This document shows, piece by piece, positions 48,401 to 58,700 of a DNA stretch of 64,000 nucleotides. Under the pieces are notes generated by a model, which saw only the letters and a program-made list of their open reading frames with translations, did not search any database and was not told where the DNA came from. The stretch is from the NCBI RefSeq assembly GCF_000005505.3, contig NC_016133.3, positions 44,357,237 through 44,421,236 on the forward strand. The letters run 5' to 3'. Both the position numbers and the translations under genes were made by a program. Source of the stretch: Brachypodium distachyon. Its lineage: Eukaryota; Streptophyta; Magnoliopsida; Poales; Poaceae. Position 1 is the first letter of the stretch. Each line of letters opens with the position of its first letter.

Positions 48401-51400
48401 AATGGGAGGTCAATCTTATGGGATTTGAGGTATGATTGTGATTATTATGCACTCCCTCCGACCCATATTACTTGTCGAAATATTACATGTATCTAGACGC
48501 TTTGTAAACATAGATACATCCATATTTGGGCAAATTTGAGACAAGTAATATGGGTCAGAGGGAGTAGTAGTTTCATGAACATAATGATGCTTAGATCCGA
48601 GCGACCGTTCTAGAGCTCAGACATGTGGGGTTGGTGTCTGGCCCCCATCTGAATTTACAATATCCTAGCCTCCTTTTCAGTTACCAAATCTTAACCAATC
48701 TTCTTTTTTTAAAAAGGGGCTGGTAAGCATATGTTAACTTCCAATTTGAATTTTGTTTGTTGACTTCAGTCATTTGAATATAGACCGGAATCTGACCTGC
48801 AATACCTATTTCTCCTTAAAAACTCAAACTGTTCCCACATTTAGGGCGTGCTTGATTTGAGACCACAGGTGGGACTGTGAGAGTCATCCATAGTCATAGT
48901 TAACTGTGCTACTGCGGCAGCTAACTTTTCTTTGGCACACAACACCTAAGAGCCATCGTGTTATGGCACTGTTTTGTTTGTGATCTCAAGTAAACTTCCT
49001 AACACTAAACTCCATTGTTTTGTTTGTGATCTCAAGTAAACTTTCTAACACTGAACTCCATTGTTTTGTTTGTGATCTCAAGTAAACTTTCTAACACTGA
49101 ACCCCCTTGTTTTGTTTGTGATCTCAAGTAAACTTTCTAACATCGAACTCCATAGCTTCATTGGAGTCATAAGATCAAGCACATCTAACTTTGTTAGGAT
49201 TTGGTAACTGAAAACGAGCAAGTCCCAGTTCCCAGTTCCCCCGTTGTCATTAAATATGTCTTATGATTTTGAGTTTGATCCTACTGCATTGATGGTCCTT
49301 GTAACTCATTGTGAACAGGAAACCTGTTAAGGCTGCTATCGCTGCATCTGCTGAATATGTGGCTGGTTTACTTCCTTCACATCTAGTTTATAGCTCAGCT
49401 CATGAAACTGCATTTGAGGTTTGTTGCGCCTTCATTCCTATCAATTTCAGTATTAGTTGACTAATGGGTAACATATGTCTCTTCTGTGGAACGGCATAAT
49501 ATACAAATATTTCGAATTGCACTTTCATTCCTATCAATTTCACTTCAGGAATTTTTTTTAGAATAGCCAGCAATGATTCAAAAGATGTACCAATCCCCTA
49601 GCAGCATGCTGTCTTTACATTCCCATGATTCTTTTGCTATGATCCACCATCCCACGCAAACATACTATCTTTTATGCTGGGCTAACTTGATGTCACATCT
49701 GGAATGGATTACCTTCCTCTGGTACATGGCACTTGATGTTAATTTTCATGATCTGTACGGCTTTAATTCAATTAGTCTTGTAGGTTTTATAGTCACCGAA
49801 CAACTTTCATAAAGAAGGGGGTGGATATGGTACATACCAGTGTAGTAAAGTTTTCTTCATCTATGTCAGATATTGCTGAAATACTTTTCATTCTATCAAG
49901 TCACTTCTGCTTAACAAGATAACATTAGAAAAAGAATATTACTAAGCTTCATAGGTAAGGAATACTTTGTACTCCGTAGCATTTATTGTCCTTCTATCCG
50001 ATCTGGAGGTGCCTTTCAGCGAGAAGGAAATCTAGCAGGTCATATTAAGCAGCAACAACCAGACGAAGCTCTGAGCCCAACGGGTTTACTGCAGAGTTCC
50101 GGCGATCTTGCTGGGGGATCGTCAAATGTGATGTGGTGGCTGCATTCCAGCAGCTGTTTGAGCTGCGGGGCAGAGGGTTTCATCCCTTAACCAGGCGCTT
50201 CTTGCGCTACTGCCAAAAAAAACAAGATGCTGCTGAGCTGCGGAACTACTGTCCCATTAGTCTGATTCACATCTTCACGTTGGTCTTTGCCAAGGCGCTG
50301 TCGCTGTGCACTCTGGTTTCTTCCAACTAAAGTGCTTTCTTCTCCGGTCGTTGCTTGCATGATAATTTGTGCTTGTGTGGCAAACAGCTAGGCTGCACCA
50401 CCAAGCAATCGAACGTCCTTCTCAAGCTCAACTTGACGTGGGCATTAGACTCTGTCTCCTGGCCATTAATCTTTGAGGTTCTTCGTGATCACTTGCTAGG
50501 ACGGCTGGCGATCCAGTTCTCCTCTGCGAGCACCAGGATCCTCCTGAATGGCAAGCCAGGCCCTCCTATTTGGCATAGTGAAGGGCTCCGACAGGGAGAC
50601 CTCTTGTCCTTGAAGCTTTTCTCGCTGGTTGTCAATACCCTGAGCTGCCTCCTGACTTATGCCTCCAACTGTGGTGTATTGGCTCCCTTCGTCCTTGCTG
50701 CGTGTTGCCTCGCATCTCCCTTTATGCTGACGACGTTGTGCTATTCTGCAACCTGACGCCTTATGAGCTGCTAGCTGCGAGGGAGATCTTAGCGCTGGGG
50801 ATCAAGAATCGGCACACGAAATTTTAGCCATGTATGGCCCCTCCGCATGGAGTCGTGTGACCTGCTTGAGAATTCCTTTCACCCTGTGCAAACCTACTAG
50901 CGACCAGATGCAGGTCCTTGTGGACCGGGTTGCTAACAGGCCATGATCAACTCCACCTTGACCACCATCCTGGCTCATCAGTTGATCATGATCGACCACA
51001 GAAAAAAATCATTAAGGCCATGGACAAGTTACGTCATGGTTTTCTATGGGAGGCGCCTGCTTATGTGAACGGCGGCAGCTGCAGCATGAATTGGTGCCGG
51101 GTTTGCGGCCATTGAATTATGGTGGGCTCGGCATGCAAGACCTTGGGTGCGTAAGCACGGCTATGAGTATGCGTTTGTTATGAGTCGACTGCACGGACAC
51201 GTCCGCAACGACCCCAGCCGGCCTTAGCATGGGATCGATCTGCGGTTCAGTGTGGCTGGTATGGCTCTGTTCCACGCCTCCACTGCAAGCTGCTGAGGGC
51301 CTTGCTGCCTGCCGGTGGGTGCTCGACATCCAGGGTACCCTCTGGGCATCGGCGATCTTGCAGTTTCTTGACCTTTTGATGGCCATCGCCCATGTCCGCC

Positions 51401-54400
51401 TCTCTGATGTGCCAGATAAGTTGATCTGGCGCTGGAGCGCTACTGGTTCATACTCTACCCGCTCTTGCTACCTGGCTTCCTTCTGCAGCGCCGTATGTTG
51501 CTACTACTCCCTCCGTTCCAAAACACAACTCATATAGATTTGTGCACTTGGACCAAGGCAACTCTCGTTTCTAGTGCCTGACCACTCATATTGGATCAAT
51601 AGTAAATGGATGTGAGTAGTTATTGGCCGGGTGCGGATACCAAAAAAAAATGAGGTGTGTTGTGGAACAAATGAAAAAAATCTATGTGAGTTGTGTTTTG
51701 GAATGGAGGGAGTACTGGAAACTGAACTGGAAGTGGCACAGTGAAAGGTGAAATTCCTTTTTATGGCATGCCAACCTAAATGTTGCCAGACCGCCAAGAG
51801 ATTCGAGCAATGTAGTCTGGACCATGATCAAGTCTGCCCTCTCTGCGATCAAGAACAAGAGACCATGCAACACTTGCTCGTTGACTTGCCCTTCTCACAG
51901 CAGCTTTGGATTGAGATGCTGGCTAGGATCAGGGCAACTTGCCAGCCACCGATGCGTGGAGAAAAGATCACCGAGTGGTGGCATGCTTCGGCTGCCGCAC
52001 TCTCAACCAACTGCACAAAGGGTTGGGCTCCATGACCCTGCTCACTGCTTGGTTGATCTTTTTTTTTTCCTTTTTTTTTCGAAAGGAGGACCTGCTTGGT
52101 TGATTTGGAAGCAGCGTAATGAGTGCACCTTTGATAACGTCAGGCCTTGCATTCGTTCGCTGATTGCAAGGATCAAGGATGAGGCGAATCTCTGGGTGTG
52201 CACTGGTGATTTTAGGCTTTAGGCTGGTTTTGCCTAGGTCATGGGATGGGCATTAAGATTCTCTAGGCACTTGTACTTGATCATTTTTTTTGTCTGCTTT
52301 TTGACAGCTTGTGGCTTCTACTGTGACACTTCTGCCTTTTCAATGAAGAAACACAAGGCTTTTGTGTTTCCTGGAGAAAAAAATTTGCTTTGCTCTTATA
52401 ATATACTCCCTCTGATCCATAAAAAGTGTCGCCCATTTTGTACTAAGTACAAATTTTGTACTAAGTGGGCGACACTTTTTATGGATCGGAGGGAGTATAT
52501 ACCTTTAGTTTTAATTAATTATGTTGAGTTGTCCATTATTACTTGTTCATAACTTCTATATTCTCTTCCACTGCAGTATATCAAACTTTGCCGTAACCTA
52601 ATCGTCTTCTCTGTCAGCATTCATTCATTATTTATTTTCTGACCTATTCGCCATTGTAATTTGAAAACCCCTCCCTTTTCTCATCACCTTCTTTGTTTTT
52701 CTCATGTTTCTAGGACTGGACGTGGTCTGTGGGTTGTAATCCTTTATCTATTAATTCTAAAGGATGGCGACTTTCTGAGTTTCAGCAAGATGTAATTGCT
52801 CGGAACTATATTATTACTGCAGTCGAGGAATCCATACAAGTAGTCAATTCAGCAATACAACGATTGATAACAGAGAGGACAAGTATCCTAATAATTTTCT
52901 TTAGTTCCTCATTATTCAAGTTATTGAAAGTTTGCTATGGATAATATTGTTTTGAGAAGAGGTAGACACAAGGGACATAGTTCAACCTTATTCATGTTTT
53001 CAATTGAACTAGATGGACCAGAAGTAGTATGAACTTTACGTATTCATAGTTGCAACCAGGAGCACATGCTCCCAGTTGACAAAAACCACATGCACATTTG
53101 AAAAATTGCAAAAACTAATCCTGGGTGTTCGTAAATACATTTTTTAAGCTTTTCGCATCATAACCTCCTTGGTGGTCAGTCCTAGCCTCCTGTGGATATG
53201 CATGATGGTTGTGATTAATGAAGTCCGCATGAAGCAGTATAGCAAAGTGCATCCTGTGACAGCCAATCGGAACCCAACTTGATATATTGGAGAATTTGGG
53301 TCAAACCTAGCAAAGAGCGCTCTTAGGGCATGTACAATGGTTGATGAGGTGTTCCACGTTATTAAGAAAAGACAACAAAACATGTTGTACAATAGGTTAA
53401 CTCTTAGTGAGATATCTTACTATTAATGCTTAAATAAATAAAATTAATTAAATAAATGTTAGGAAAAGGTGAAATCTAGTACTCCCTCCGTTTCATAATT
53501 GTTGTCTCAAATTCGCCAAAAAATGGATGTACCTATTCCTAAAAGGTGTCTAGATACATGTAAGATTTCGACAAGAATTATGGAACGGAGGTAGTACAAT
53601 GGGAAATTTGTCTTATTTTTGCCTTATCTTTCTTGTGAAGAGATCATCTCTAAGTTAAGAGAAGGCTCAAGCCTTTCTTCATTCCTCTCTCTTTCACATC
53701 AGCAATTATCATACGTGGCATTGCTAAGAAAAGGCTGGCATCACCCCATTGTACATGTCCTTATGACTTCTGTCGAAACTGTTGGCTGCCTTTAATATGC
53801 ATGTTTGCGCTGTTTGCTCTCTTTGTTTATTTTGAGGAACCTTAACAAGCTGCAGCTGAACAAGGGTTTAAAATTTTCAAGACTCAAGAGGGAGTGATGG
53901 TTGAGAAGTACAATTCTGTTGTTAACTTGTGGAGAAGGGTAAGTTTCTGTCAGATATGCCTTTTTACCGATGTGCTTTCAATGCTTGGGCTTAAGTTCTC
54001 TTTGTATTTAGGTGGCGGTTATGTCTAAAGGGTTGCGCTATGGTGATGCAGTAAAGCTTATGTCGTTGCTCGAGGATGCTTCTAATGGGTGAGTAGTCCT
54101 TGGGCTTTGCACACACATACAATATTTGTACTCCCTCCGATCCATATTAGTTGTCGAAATATTACATGTATCTAGACGCTTTTTAGGCATAGGTACATCC
54201 ATATTTAGACAAATTTGAGACAATTAATATGGATCGGAGGGAGTATTTGTTTTCTTATGTGAAGTAGAATTTAATACTACATTTGTGTGAATATGTTTAG
54301 TTATTGTTGAAAAAAATGCAATTAGCTGCTGACATATGATACCGATCTCGTTCATCTAGAACACCTTTATTTTTAAAAATGCAAGTTCTATTGCCTCTGG

Positions 54401-55776
54401 CATCTGTATCATAGATGCACACGACCAACGTTCTTTGCAGAGTTATAGCGATGATTTCATAGAACTCGGGTATGGCTAAACATGCCTAACTCGGCCCCAA
54501 CAAACAGACATAGGCGAACACTTCGGAAGGTGTCCGGCCTCCACCGACTTTAGGCTGGTTTTGCCTAGTCCCAAACCGCCTTGGAGTAGCTACCAAGGAA
54601 GCTCCCTGATATTTTAGGGGCACACTAGTCTTTTTGTATAGGGAATGTTTCTTTGTAAACAACTGGGGCCACCAAACACGGGAGTAGGGTATTACCTTGG
54701 TCCTGAGGGCCTCAACCTGTCTAAATTCCTGTCTCTTGCGCTACCATCGTTGATGCACTGCCATACACTACCTGGGAACAAATAGGAAACAAAGCGAGTG
54801 GGTTTACAAAACCGGCCACCAAACACAATCAAATTGTAAGGAATCTAATATGTACTCGCCACCCAAACCTTGACATAAATTCCCGCGTAAGCCATTCCAG
54901 TCGCTTGAAACCATTGCACTGCGTCTGCTGTAGCAAAGCCCATGACGCAACCAATTGTTACATGAGTATAGTACCGGCATAAGGGAGCCAACCTTTTCTT
55001 CTCAAACATGATGTCATTCCTACATAGCCAAATGGACCTAAAAAACGACACGGCGCCAACACAAATGAGAGATCTATGTATGTACCACCTGCCAAACAAT
55101 GCTCGCAAAAGTACAGCCAAAACCCTGATGCTGAATCGTCTCTTGTTTATAGCAAAAGCTATAACTAATCTCCCTGCCAGTGTTGCTAGCCTAAATTATC
55201 TTTAGTGAGAATGACACCAAGATAAATTAAGACACAAAAGAAATTGTTTTATCTTAAGTGGAAGTTTGAGTTTGCCAGTTTCCACGAGCATTTAGATCTT
55301 GAGTATCCCCCAAAGCAGAGTACATAGACTTACCATTTTGGACTTGAAAAGATCCAAACTGGATGGATCCAAAGCAGAGTACATAGACTTCCACCATTTT
55401 GGACTTGAAAAGATCCAAACTGGATGGTGGCTTTGATTTTCATTAGGCCTTTCCAGAAATGAATCAGTCTATAACTCAGTAGTCATTAGGGTGCATGTTG
55501 CCAAGAACATAAAGATGGTATCTATTTTGACAAGTCATGTTATGTCCTTAACTGGAATTATTAGCTATCTGTCTGGTATTCATATGTTTTGTCATTCCTT
55601 TCAGATTTTCTCGTGCTGTGAACTCAACCATTTCAAGTCTACACCCTGTTCAATGTGCCCGTGAAAGGAAACTTGACGTACAGCTAGACTTAACTACGCT
55701 CCCTGCTTTTATAGCTGTTTTTGGGTTGCTTTGGTTTCTTCTGCGACCAAGGAGGCCGAAGCCCAAGATCAACTGA
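27424..55776 (+). CDS. Plant-specific single-pass membrane protein, At5g58100-like (25 exons, 947 aa)
   Basis: Exons: 27424-27468, 27584-27725, 27826-27897, 28874-28975, 29057-29225, 29346-29444, 30154-30303, 31826-31865, 33019-33076, 34826-34914, 36887-36985, 37062-37177, 39001-39119, 40685-40755, 41264-41366, 42668-42807, 43559-43717, 43799-43902, 47076-47251, 48240-48429, 49319-49418, 52714-52882, 53856-53938, 54012-54088, 55605-55776. All introns are GT-AG and the joined frame is open (2844 nt). The start gives a signal peptide (MNPFLFFLVLLLLALVPSQ). A long lumenal part has NFIFIGFDGKGGH near residue 110 and WGSMRHVIAPSVSHSAYHYY mid-protein. One membrane span (LPAFIAVFGLLWFLL) lies near the end, and the tail RPRRPKPKIN fits the KxKxx ER-retrieval pattern. 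I recognise the sequence as like Arabidopsis At5g58100, which I recall being linked to pollen exine formation; unverified. No biochemical activity is known to me. The exon 23 acceptor may alternatively be six bases upstream. Confidence 0.9.
29655..30022. repeat. Tandem duplication (about 185 bp x2) in intron 6
   Basis: Both halves share CAAACGAATAACA/CGAACGAATAACA, GTTTTCCTTTTCAAAGAT, GCCTTGGT(G/A)TATAA, CATATTACACTATA and GACTTCTC(T/G)CAATACCTG. It is diverged, so an old event. Confidence 0.75.
31121..31387. mobile_element. Degenerate Stowaway-like MITE (intron 7)
   Basis: The left end CTAGCTCCATTCTAAAATAA and the right end TTATCTTAGAACAGTGGGAG are inverted and flanked by TA on both sides. 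Confidence 0.5.
32301..32382. mobile_element. Stowaway MITE, 82 bp (intron 8)
   Basis: CTCCCTCCGTCCCAAAATAA through to TTATTTTGCGATGGAGGGAG. It is nearly a perfect palindrome, flanked by TA. Confidence 0.9.
33231..34420. mobile_element. Harbinger-like element, 1190 bp (intron 9)
   Basis: The left end GGGTGCGTTTGGTTGG and the inverted right end GGGCTCGTTTGGTTCC are flanked by TAA at 33228-33230 and 34421-34423. Subterminal GGGATATCC motifs occur on both sides. The interior is very GC-rich with long but repetitive open frames (Pro/Ser/Arg-rich) and no recognisable transposase, so it is non-autonomous. A 51-bp tandem duplication (GCGAGAAGATGGCCGGGGCG...) lies at about 33869-33965. Confidence 0.75.
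35251..36457. mobile_element. Harbinger-like element with coding-like cargo, 1207 bp (intron 10)
   Basis: The left end GGGTGTCTTTGGTTCATGCC and the inverted right end GGATATCGTTTGCTTGGTGCC are flanked by TTA (35248-35250 and 36458-36460). The interior 35590-36250 is GC-rich and translates into hydrophobic stretches unlike a transposase. A run of 19 G lies at 36305-36323. Confidence 0.65.
35590..36255 (+). pseudogene. Coding-like membrane-protein fragment carried by the intronic element
   Basis: Plus-strand frames include LVSSVLLNRFYSVPFML, a stop, MAWGIGQEVVFLVLGHEKW and then FWFAGVTVLLAVAIAIPAHV, which look like consecutive membrane segments. A preceding piece in another frame gives HLLAAGHVLDDIIAFPWHAL. 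I do not recognise the parent. A captured host-gene fragment is one explanation; a decayed element gene is another. Confidence 0.3.
36420..36842. repeat. Tandem repeat, three copies of about 140 bp (intron 10)
   Basis: TTTGGGCACCAA recurs at 36433, 36573 and 36716. Each copy continues with CAAACGATA(T/G)CCTTATT, TGGTC(C/T)GATAGA(A/G)TTGATT, ATGTGTAACCCAAAGTTACA and AAAACAAACGGTTAT. Each unit spans the right end of the Harbinger-like element plus its flank, so the amplification followed the insertion. Confidence 0.9.
37207..38943. mobile_element. Possible MULE-like element (intron 12)
   Basis: Near the ends, CTCCCCTGAACTTTGATG and its inverse (CATCAAAGTTCAGGGGG) face each other. TACTTTTTT just left (37198-37206) and TACTTTTT just right (38944-38951) would be an 8-9 bp duplication. 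The inverted termini are short and diverged and no transposase was seen. Confidence 0.4.
37838..37919. mobile_element. Stowaway MITE, 82 bp (intron 12)
   Basis: CTCCCTCCGTTCCTAAATAC to TATTTAGGAATGGAGGGAG with a perfect central palindrome, flanked by TA. It is nested in the possible MULE-like element. Confidence 0.9.
39296..39408. mobile_element. Stowaway MITE, 113 bp (intron 13)
   Basis: CTCCCTCCGATCCATATTAC to GTAATATGGATCGGAGGGAG, flanked by TA. Closely related copies are at 48452 and 54131. Confidence 0.9.
41542..42430. mobile_element. Harbinger/Tourist-like element, 889 bp (intron 15)
   Basis: The left end CATTACGTTTGGATGT and the inverted right end GGCTTCGTTTGGACGT, followed by TATTGGA...TGGAATT on both sides, are flanked by TAA (41539-41541 and 42431-42433). 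The GC-rich interior has repeated CGCCGGAGGTTCGCCGC words and no transposase. Confidence 0.7.
42883..43135. mobile_element. Stowaway-like MITE, 253 bp (intron 16)
   Basis: CTCCGTCCGTTCCAAAATGT faces CACTTTGGAACGGATGGAG, with inner arms GACTGTCAAA...AAGTTTGA and TCAAAGTTTAGAAAGTTTGA. It is flanked by TA. Confidence 0.85.
44210..44786. mobile_element. MITE with 8-bp target duplication (intron 18)
   Basis: The left end CATGGTTTCAAAGCGTC and the inverted right end CATGGTTTTCAAAGTGTC are flanked by GTCGTGAG at 44202-44209 and 44787-44794. The 8-bp duplication suggests hAT or Mutator origin. GGCGCCTAGGCG-type motifs repeat in both arms. The central part has CCCACGATTTATACCACTGG twice. Confidence 0.8.
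48452..48564. mobile_element. Stowaway MITE, 113 bp (intron 20)
   Basis: CTCCCTCCGACCCATATTAC to GTAATATGGGTCAGAGGGAG. It begins 22 bp after the exon 20 donor. The left flank is CA instead of TA. Confidence 0.85.
48971..49154. repeat. 46-bp minisatellite, four copies (intron 20)
   Basis: The units start at 48971, 49017, 49063 and 49109 with GTTTTGTTTGTGATCTCAAG and end with CTAACA(C/T)(T/C)(A/G)AAC(T/C)CC. The spacing is exactly 46 bp with few substitutions. Confidence 0.95.
49990..52384 (+). mobile_element. LINE (non-LTR) relic, 5'-truncated (intron 21)
   Basis: Reverse-transcriptase blocks lie in order but in changing frames: GFTAEFRRSCWGIVK, LRNYCPISLIH, LKLNLTWALDSVSWPLIFEV, LLNGKPGPPIWHSEGLRQGD, then ISLYADDVVLF with the catalytic ADD still intact. 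Downstream is the zf-RVT type CPLCDQEQETMQHLLVD and WLIWKQRNECTFDN, then a short A-run near 52375-52383. The endonuclease is absent, as in 5'-truncated LINE insertions. It has the same orientation as the host gene. A Stowaway MITE (51507-51712) lies inside it. Confidence 0.8.
51507..51712. mobile_element. Stowaway MITE, 206 bp, nested in the LINE relic
   Basis: CTCCCTCCGTTCCAAAACAC to GTGTTTTGGAATGGAGGGAG, flanked by TA. Confidence 0.9.
52406..52495. mobile_element. Stowaway MITE, 90 bp (intron 21)
   Basis: CTCCCTCTGATCCATAAAAA to TTTTTATGGATCGGAGGGAG, flanked by TA. It lies immediately beyond the LINE 3' end. Confidence 0.9.
53326..53760. mobile_element. Tourist-type (Harbinger) MITE with a nested Stowaway (intron 22)
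   Basis: GGGCATGTACAATGG and inverted GGACATGTACAATGG ends are flanked by TTA at 53323-53325 and 53761-53763. Removing the nested 113-bp Stowaway leaves about 320 bp. Confidence 0.85.
53482..53594. mobile_element. Stowaway MITE, 113 bp, nested in the Tourist MITE
   Basis: CTCCCTCCGTTTCATAATTG to AATTATGGAACGGAGGTAG, flanked by TA. Confidence 0.85.
54131..54243. mobile_element. Stowaway MITE, 113 bp (intron 24)
   Basis: CTCCCTCCGATCCATATTAG to TTAATATGGATCGGAGGGAG, flanked by TA. Confidence 0.9.
54470..54800 (+). mobile_element. LTR-like remnant (intron 24)
   Basis: GGAGTAGGGTATTACCTTGG and GGGCCTCAACCTGTCTAAAT resemble the R/U5 signature seen in the remnant at 18290-18760, but on the opposite strand. 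Ends were not found. Confidence 0.35.
54845..55200 (-). mobile_element. Possible LINE C-terminal fragment, antisense (intron 24)
   Basis: The minus strand reads VSFFRSIWLCRNDIMFEKKR, which resembles the W-x-x-R-N-D motif near the end of plant LINE ORF2 proteins. It is short and isolated. Confidence 0.4.
55312..55432. repeat. Tandem duplication (about 60 bp x2) in intron 24
   Basis: AAAGCAGAGTACATAGACTT...CATTTTGGACTTGAAAAGAT...CCAAACTGGATGG occurs twice head to tail. Confidence 0.9.
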
Positions 55777-58700
55777 ACACGCTAACATTTCAACCAGGGT
55801 ACATAGTTTTGTTTGAAGAGATGGTCCTTGTAGATGCTTGCGCCATGGGGGATAGGTTCTGCTGGAGATTCAAATAGCAGACAAAGATGAGACCCGAGCA
55901 ATCGGTCCGGCTGGGTCCTTGTTATATGAAATATTCCGAGGAGGCTTCTGGGCTCTTCATTTTGGAAAGCAGACAAGGGTGTAACCAACATTTCCTGACT
56001 CCTGAATTTGTTTGAAAGCGTTGTGAATTGTCGAATTAGAGATAATTGATGTTTACAAATCTTTTGGTATTGTTGAGGTTTCTGCATAGGGATTTTGATT
56101 TACTTTTTATGTATTTACTCGGAGTTTAATCAAACCCATCTTACGAAACCAAGTCGATTGTGTTATCATGGTCGAATAATTCAAGGAGTGACCAGGTACG
56201 AACTTTTCCCTTGGTTTAAGTATGCCGTGTAAGTTCGAATTCATCAGCCCTAATGCACATATTGGTTTCATCTGTGAATGCTACTCCCTCCAGTGTAAGG
56301 TTTAGAAGTATTCTAGGTATACGGTTGTGTGCATCAACCAATGCAGAGACCGGGTTATCCACCTTCAAAAAGAAGTACTCTAGGTGTGTTTGTATTTATT
56401 TTTTCTATGCATGTGATTTGATACTATATTTAGCTGTTGTTATGGTAAATTAAATACAATGCGATATTTTGCAATTCTTTTATGTATTTGTGAAACATTG
56501 GTGGATCAAAAAGTTGGATGTTCAACATGAGCCGTGTTAGTAAAGCGTTTAATGGCGGTGTCGATTCCATGAAAGGTCACATGGCGGATGTGCATTAAGT
56601 AAGCAGGAAAAGTGTTTTTCTTTTTAACTAGAACAGATTCGACCATGTCTGATTCGAAGAGTTTTCGAGCGAGAACTGATATGGCTCGGGGATGGCTTAT
56701 CTTTTGGTGAGGTTGGTAATTTTCGATTTGGGTAGGAGGTGACGTTGATAATCCGACTAAAGAACAAGTAAAAAAATAAGATAAATAGCAAGTACAATCT
56801 CAAATTGCGAATATTCTGTAATAAATCGACGTGTCAACGAAACGATAAGTTGGATTCTTGATGATGGTAAAACAGGTGGTCTAACCGACACATGTGATTA
56901 CACGAAAGTAGCAAAAGTTAAACTTTATCTAATCACTAGCTAAATGTCCATGCTCTGCTACGAAATTAAGAATTTGTATTATGATTGAATTGTTTAAATA
57001 TGTGTCATTCATATTTTTAAAATTTTCTGATAAATAGGAATTTTGTCAAATACTATTTTTTTAAAGAATTATCTTGAAAGTTATGAAAACCAATCAAGTA
57101 TAGTCAAAAGATCGTGATATGTATAGAATGAGTGGCAATTAGATAATTTCATAGCCATTAAGGGGTAGTCTTGTTGGAGTGAACTCGCGACCACCAACTC
57201 AGATTTTTATAAGTGTAAAGAAAACTCAAAGTTCCTTAGCGGAACACATGGAGTATATAAAGGAGTAGTGAGAGCTATTTTCGTCCACCTTGAGGAGGAG
57301 GCCGAAATTCAAATCTATCTCTAACTTTCCTAACAAATTACAACTCATTTGGAAACATAAAAACAGATCTGTCAGTTTGTTTTGTCCGCCATAGTCAGCA
57401 CGCGTAGAATCTCTTGATGGGGCCAGATCCGTTGGAAAGTTCTTGGAATTACCTTTCCAACAAGTACTTGTTTGCTTGATTTGGAGTCCGGATGCGACTT
57501 GGGTGATTAAAACAAATTCGGGTCTCCTGACAGCACGGACCTGAATCAGATTCAACTTGAATTCGGTGTATCTTTCAGTAGCAAACTCCGAACATGTGCC
57601 GTTTGATTTGTTGGAAAGTACACTTGGAAGGCTTCACTTTGCATCTTCCTTTGCAGGCTATGACACTTCATCTTCACTTTTGACTTGAATAACTCCACAA
57701 GGTGCCTACATTATAAAATGAAACAAGATAGTGGTAGCTCTTTCTCTCTTCATGCATTTGACATTGAAACTAATACTACTTGACTTCAGCTGATTATAAA
57801 TGTTATCGAATGCTCTAAAATTGAGGGTGTCCAAGGTCGTATTCATGATTAGCATGTCTATATCAAGAACATATATGCCGGACCACATGTAGCTCCGTAG
57901 CTCCTCCACTGCCGAGCAAAAAAAAAGCACTGTTAGGGGCTCGTGATCAATGAAGATAAAAATATTGGGAAAGATCAGCAGATGTGCTTCCAATATTGAG
58001 ATCCTGGACGATGAGAGGGATACTATGCATGAACTATTTTTCTAGGGATATACTATGCGTGAACCTGATCATGCATTGTGTGATGCAGAGGAGAACCATG
58101 CCAGAATATCGTAGGCAGATGAATATCGTGAACTGTAGGATCAAAGGTGCCGTCAACCAGACACATCATAGAATACGAAAAAATTGTAAAGATTAGCTAA
58201 TGCAATTTTATGTATAAGTAAAATGCATCGCAAGTCTTATAACTATAGGAAGTGTGTCGAGCGAGTCCTAATTGTATCAAACTGTATATTTGGATCTTAA
58301 TTCTTTTAAAGTTTTTTTTTATGAAAGGCTGTAAGGAAAACCCTACAACATAATTATGAGCACCAAGATATAAAGCAACTATAGAATCAATAGAGTTATG
58401 CACCCACAACTCCACCACCACAAAGAGATATTTCTCACAATTATCTTATATATCTAAGTAGGAGAACCCCACTATTTGATTTCCCCCAACATGCAAATAT
58501 GCCATCATCACATTATTAACTTGTTCACACCTATTTAGTGGAAAACTCTTTTTTTTGCACCTGCATGCTACTTTTCATCAAGCTATCCACACTAGGTGAA
58601 GAATCTACCAAACAATTTCATTCTATGTTTTCTATTCTGGATACTATTTCATTGCTACTCAATTTCACTCCCGGAAGTTCATTTCCGCACCAATGTGTGT

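Noticed and set aside
56284..56350. Stowaway MITE from a single CTCCCTCC motif
   Set aside because: No inverted partner within range.
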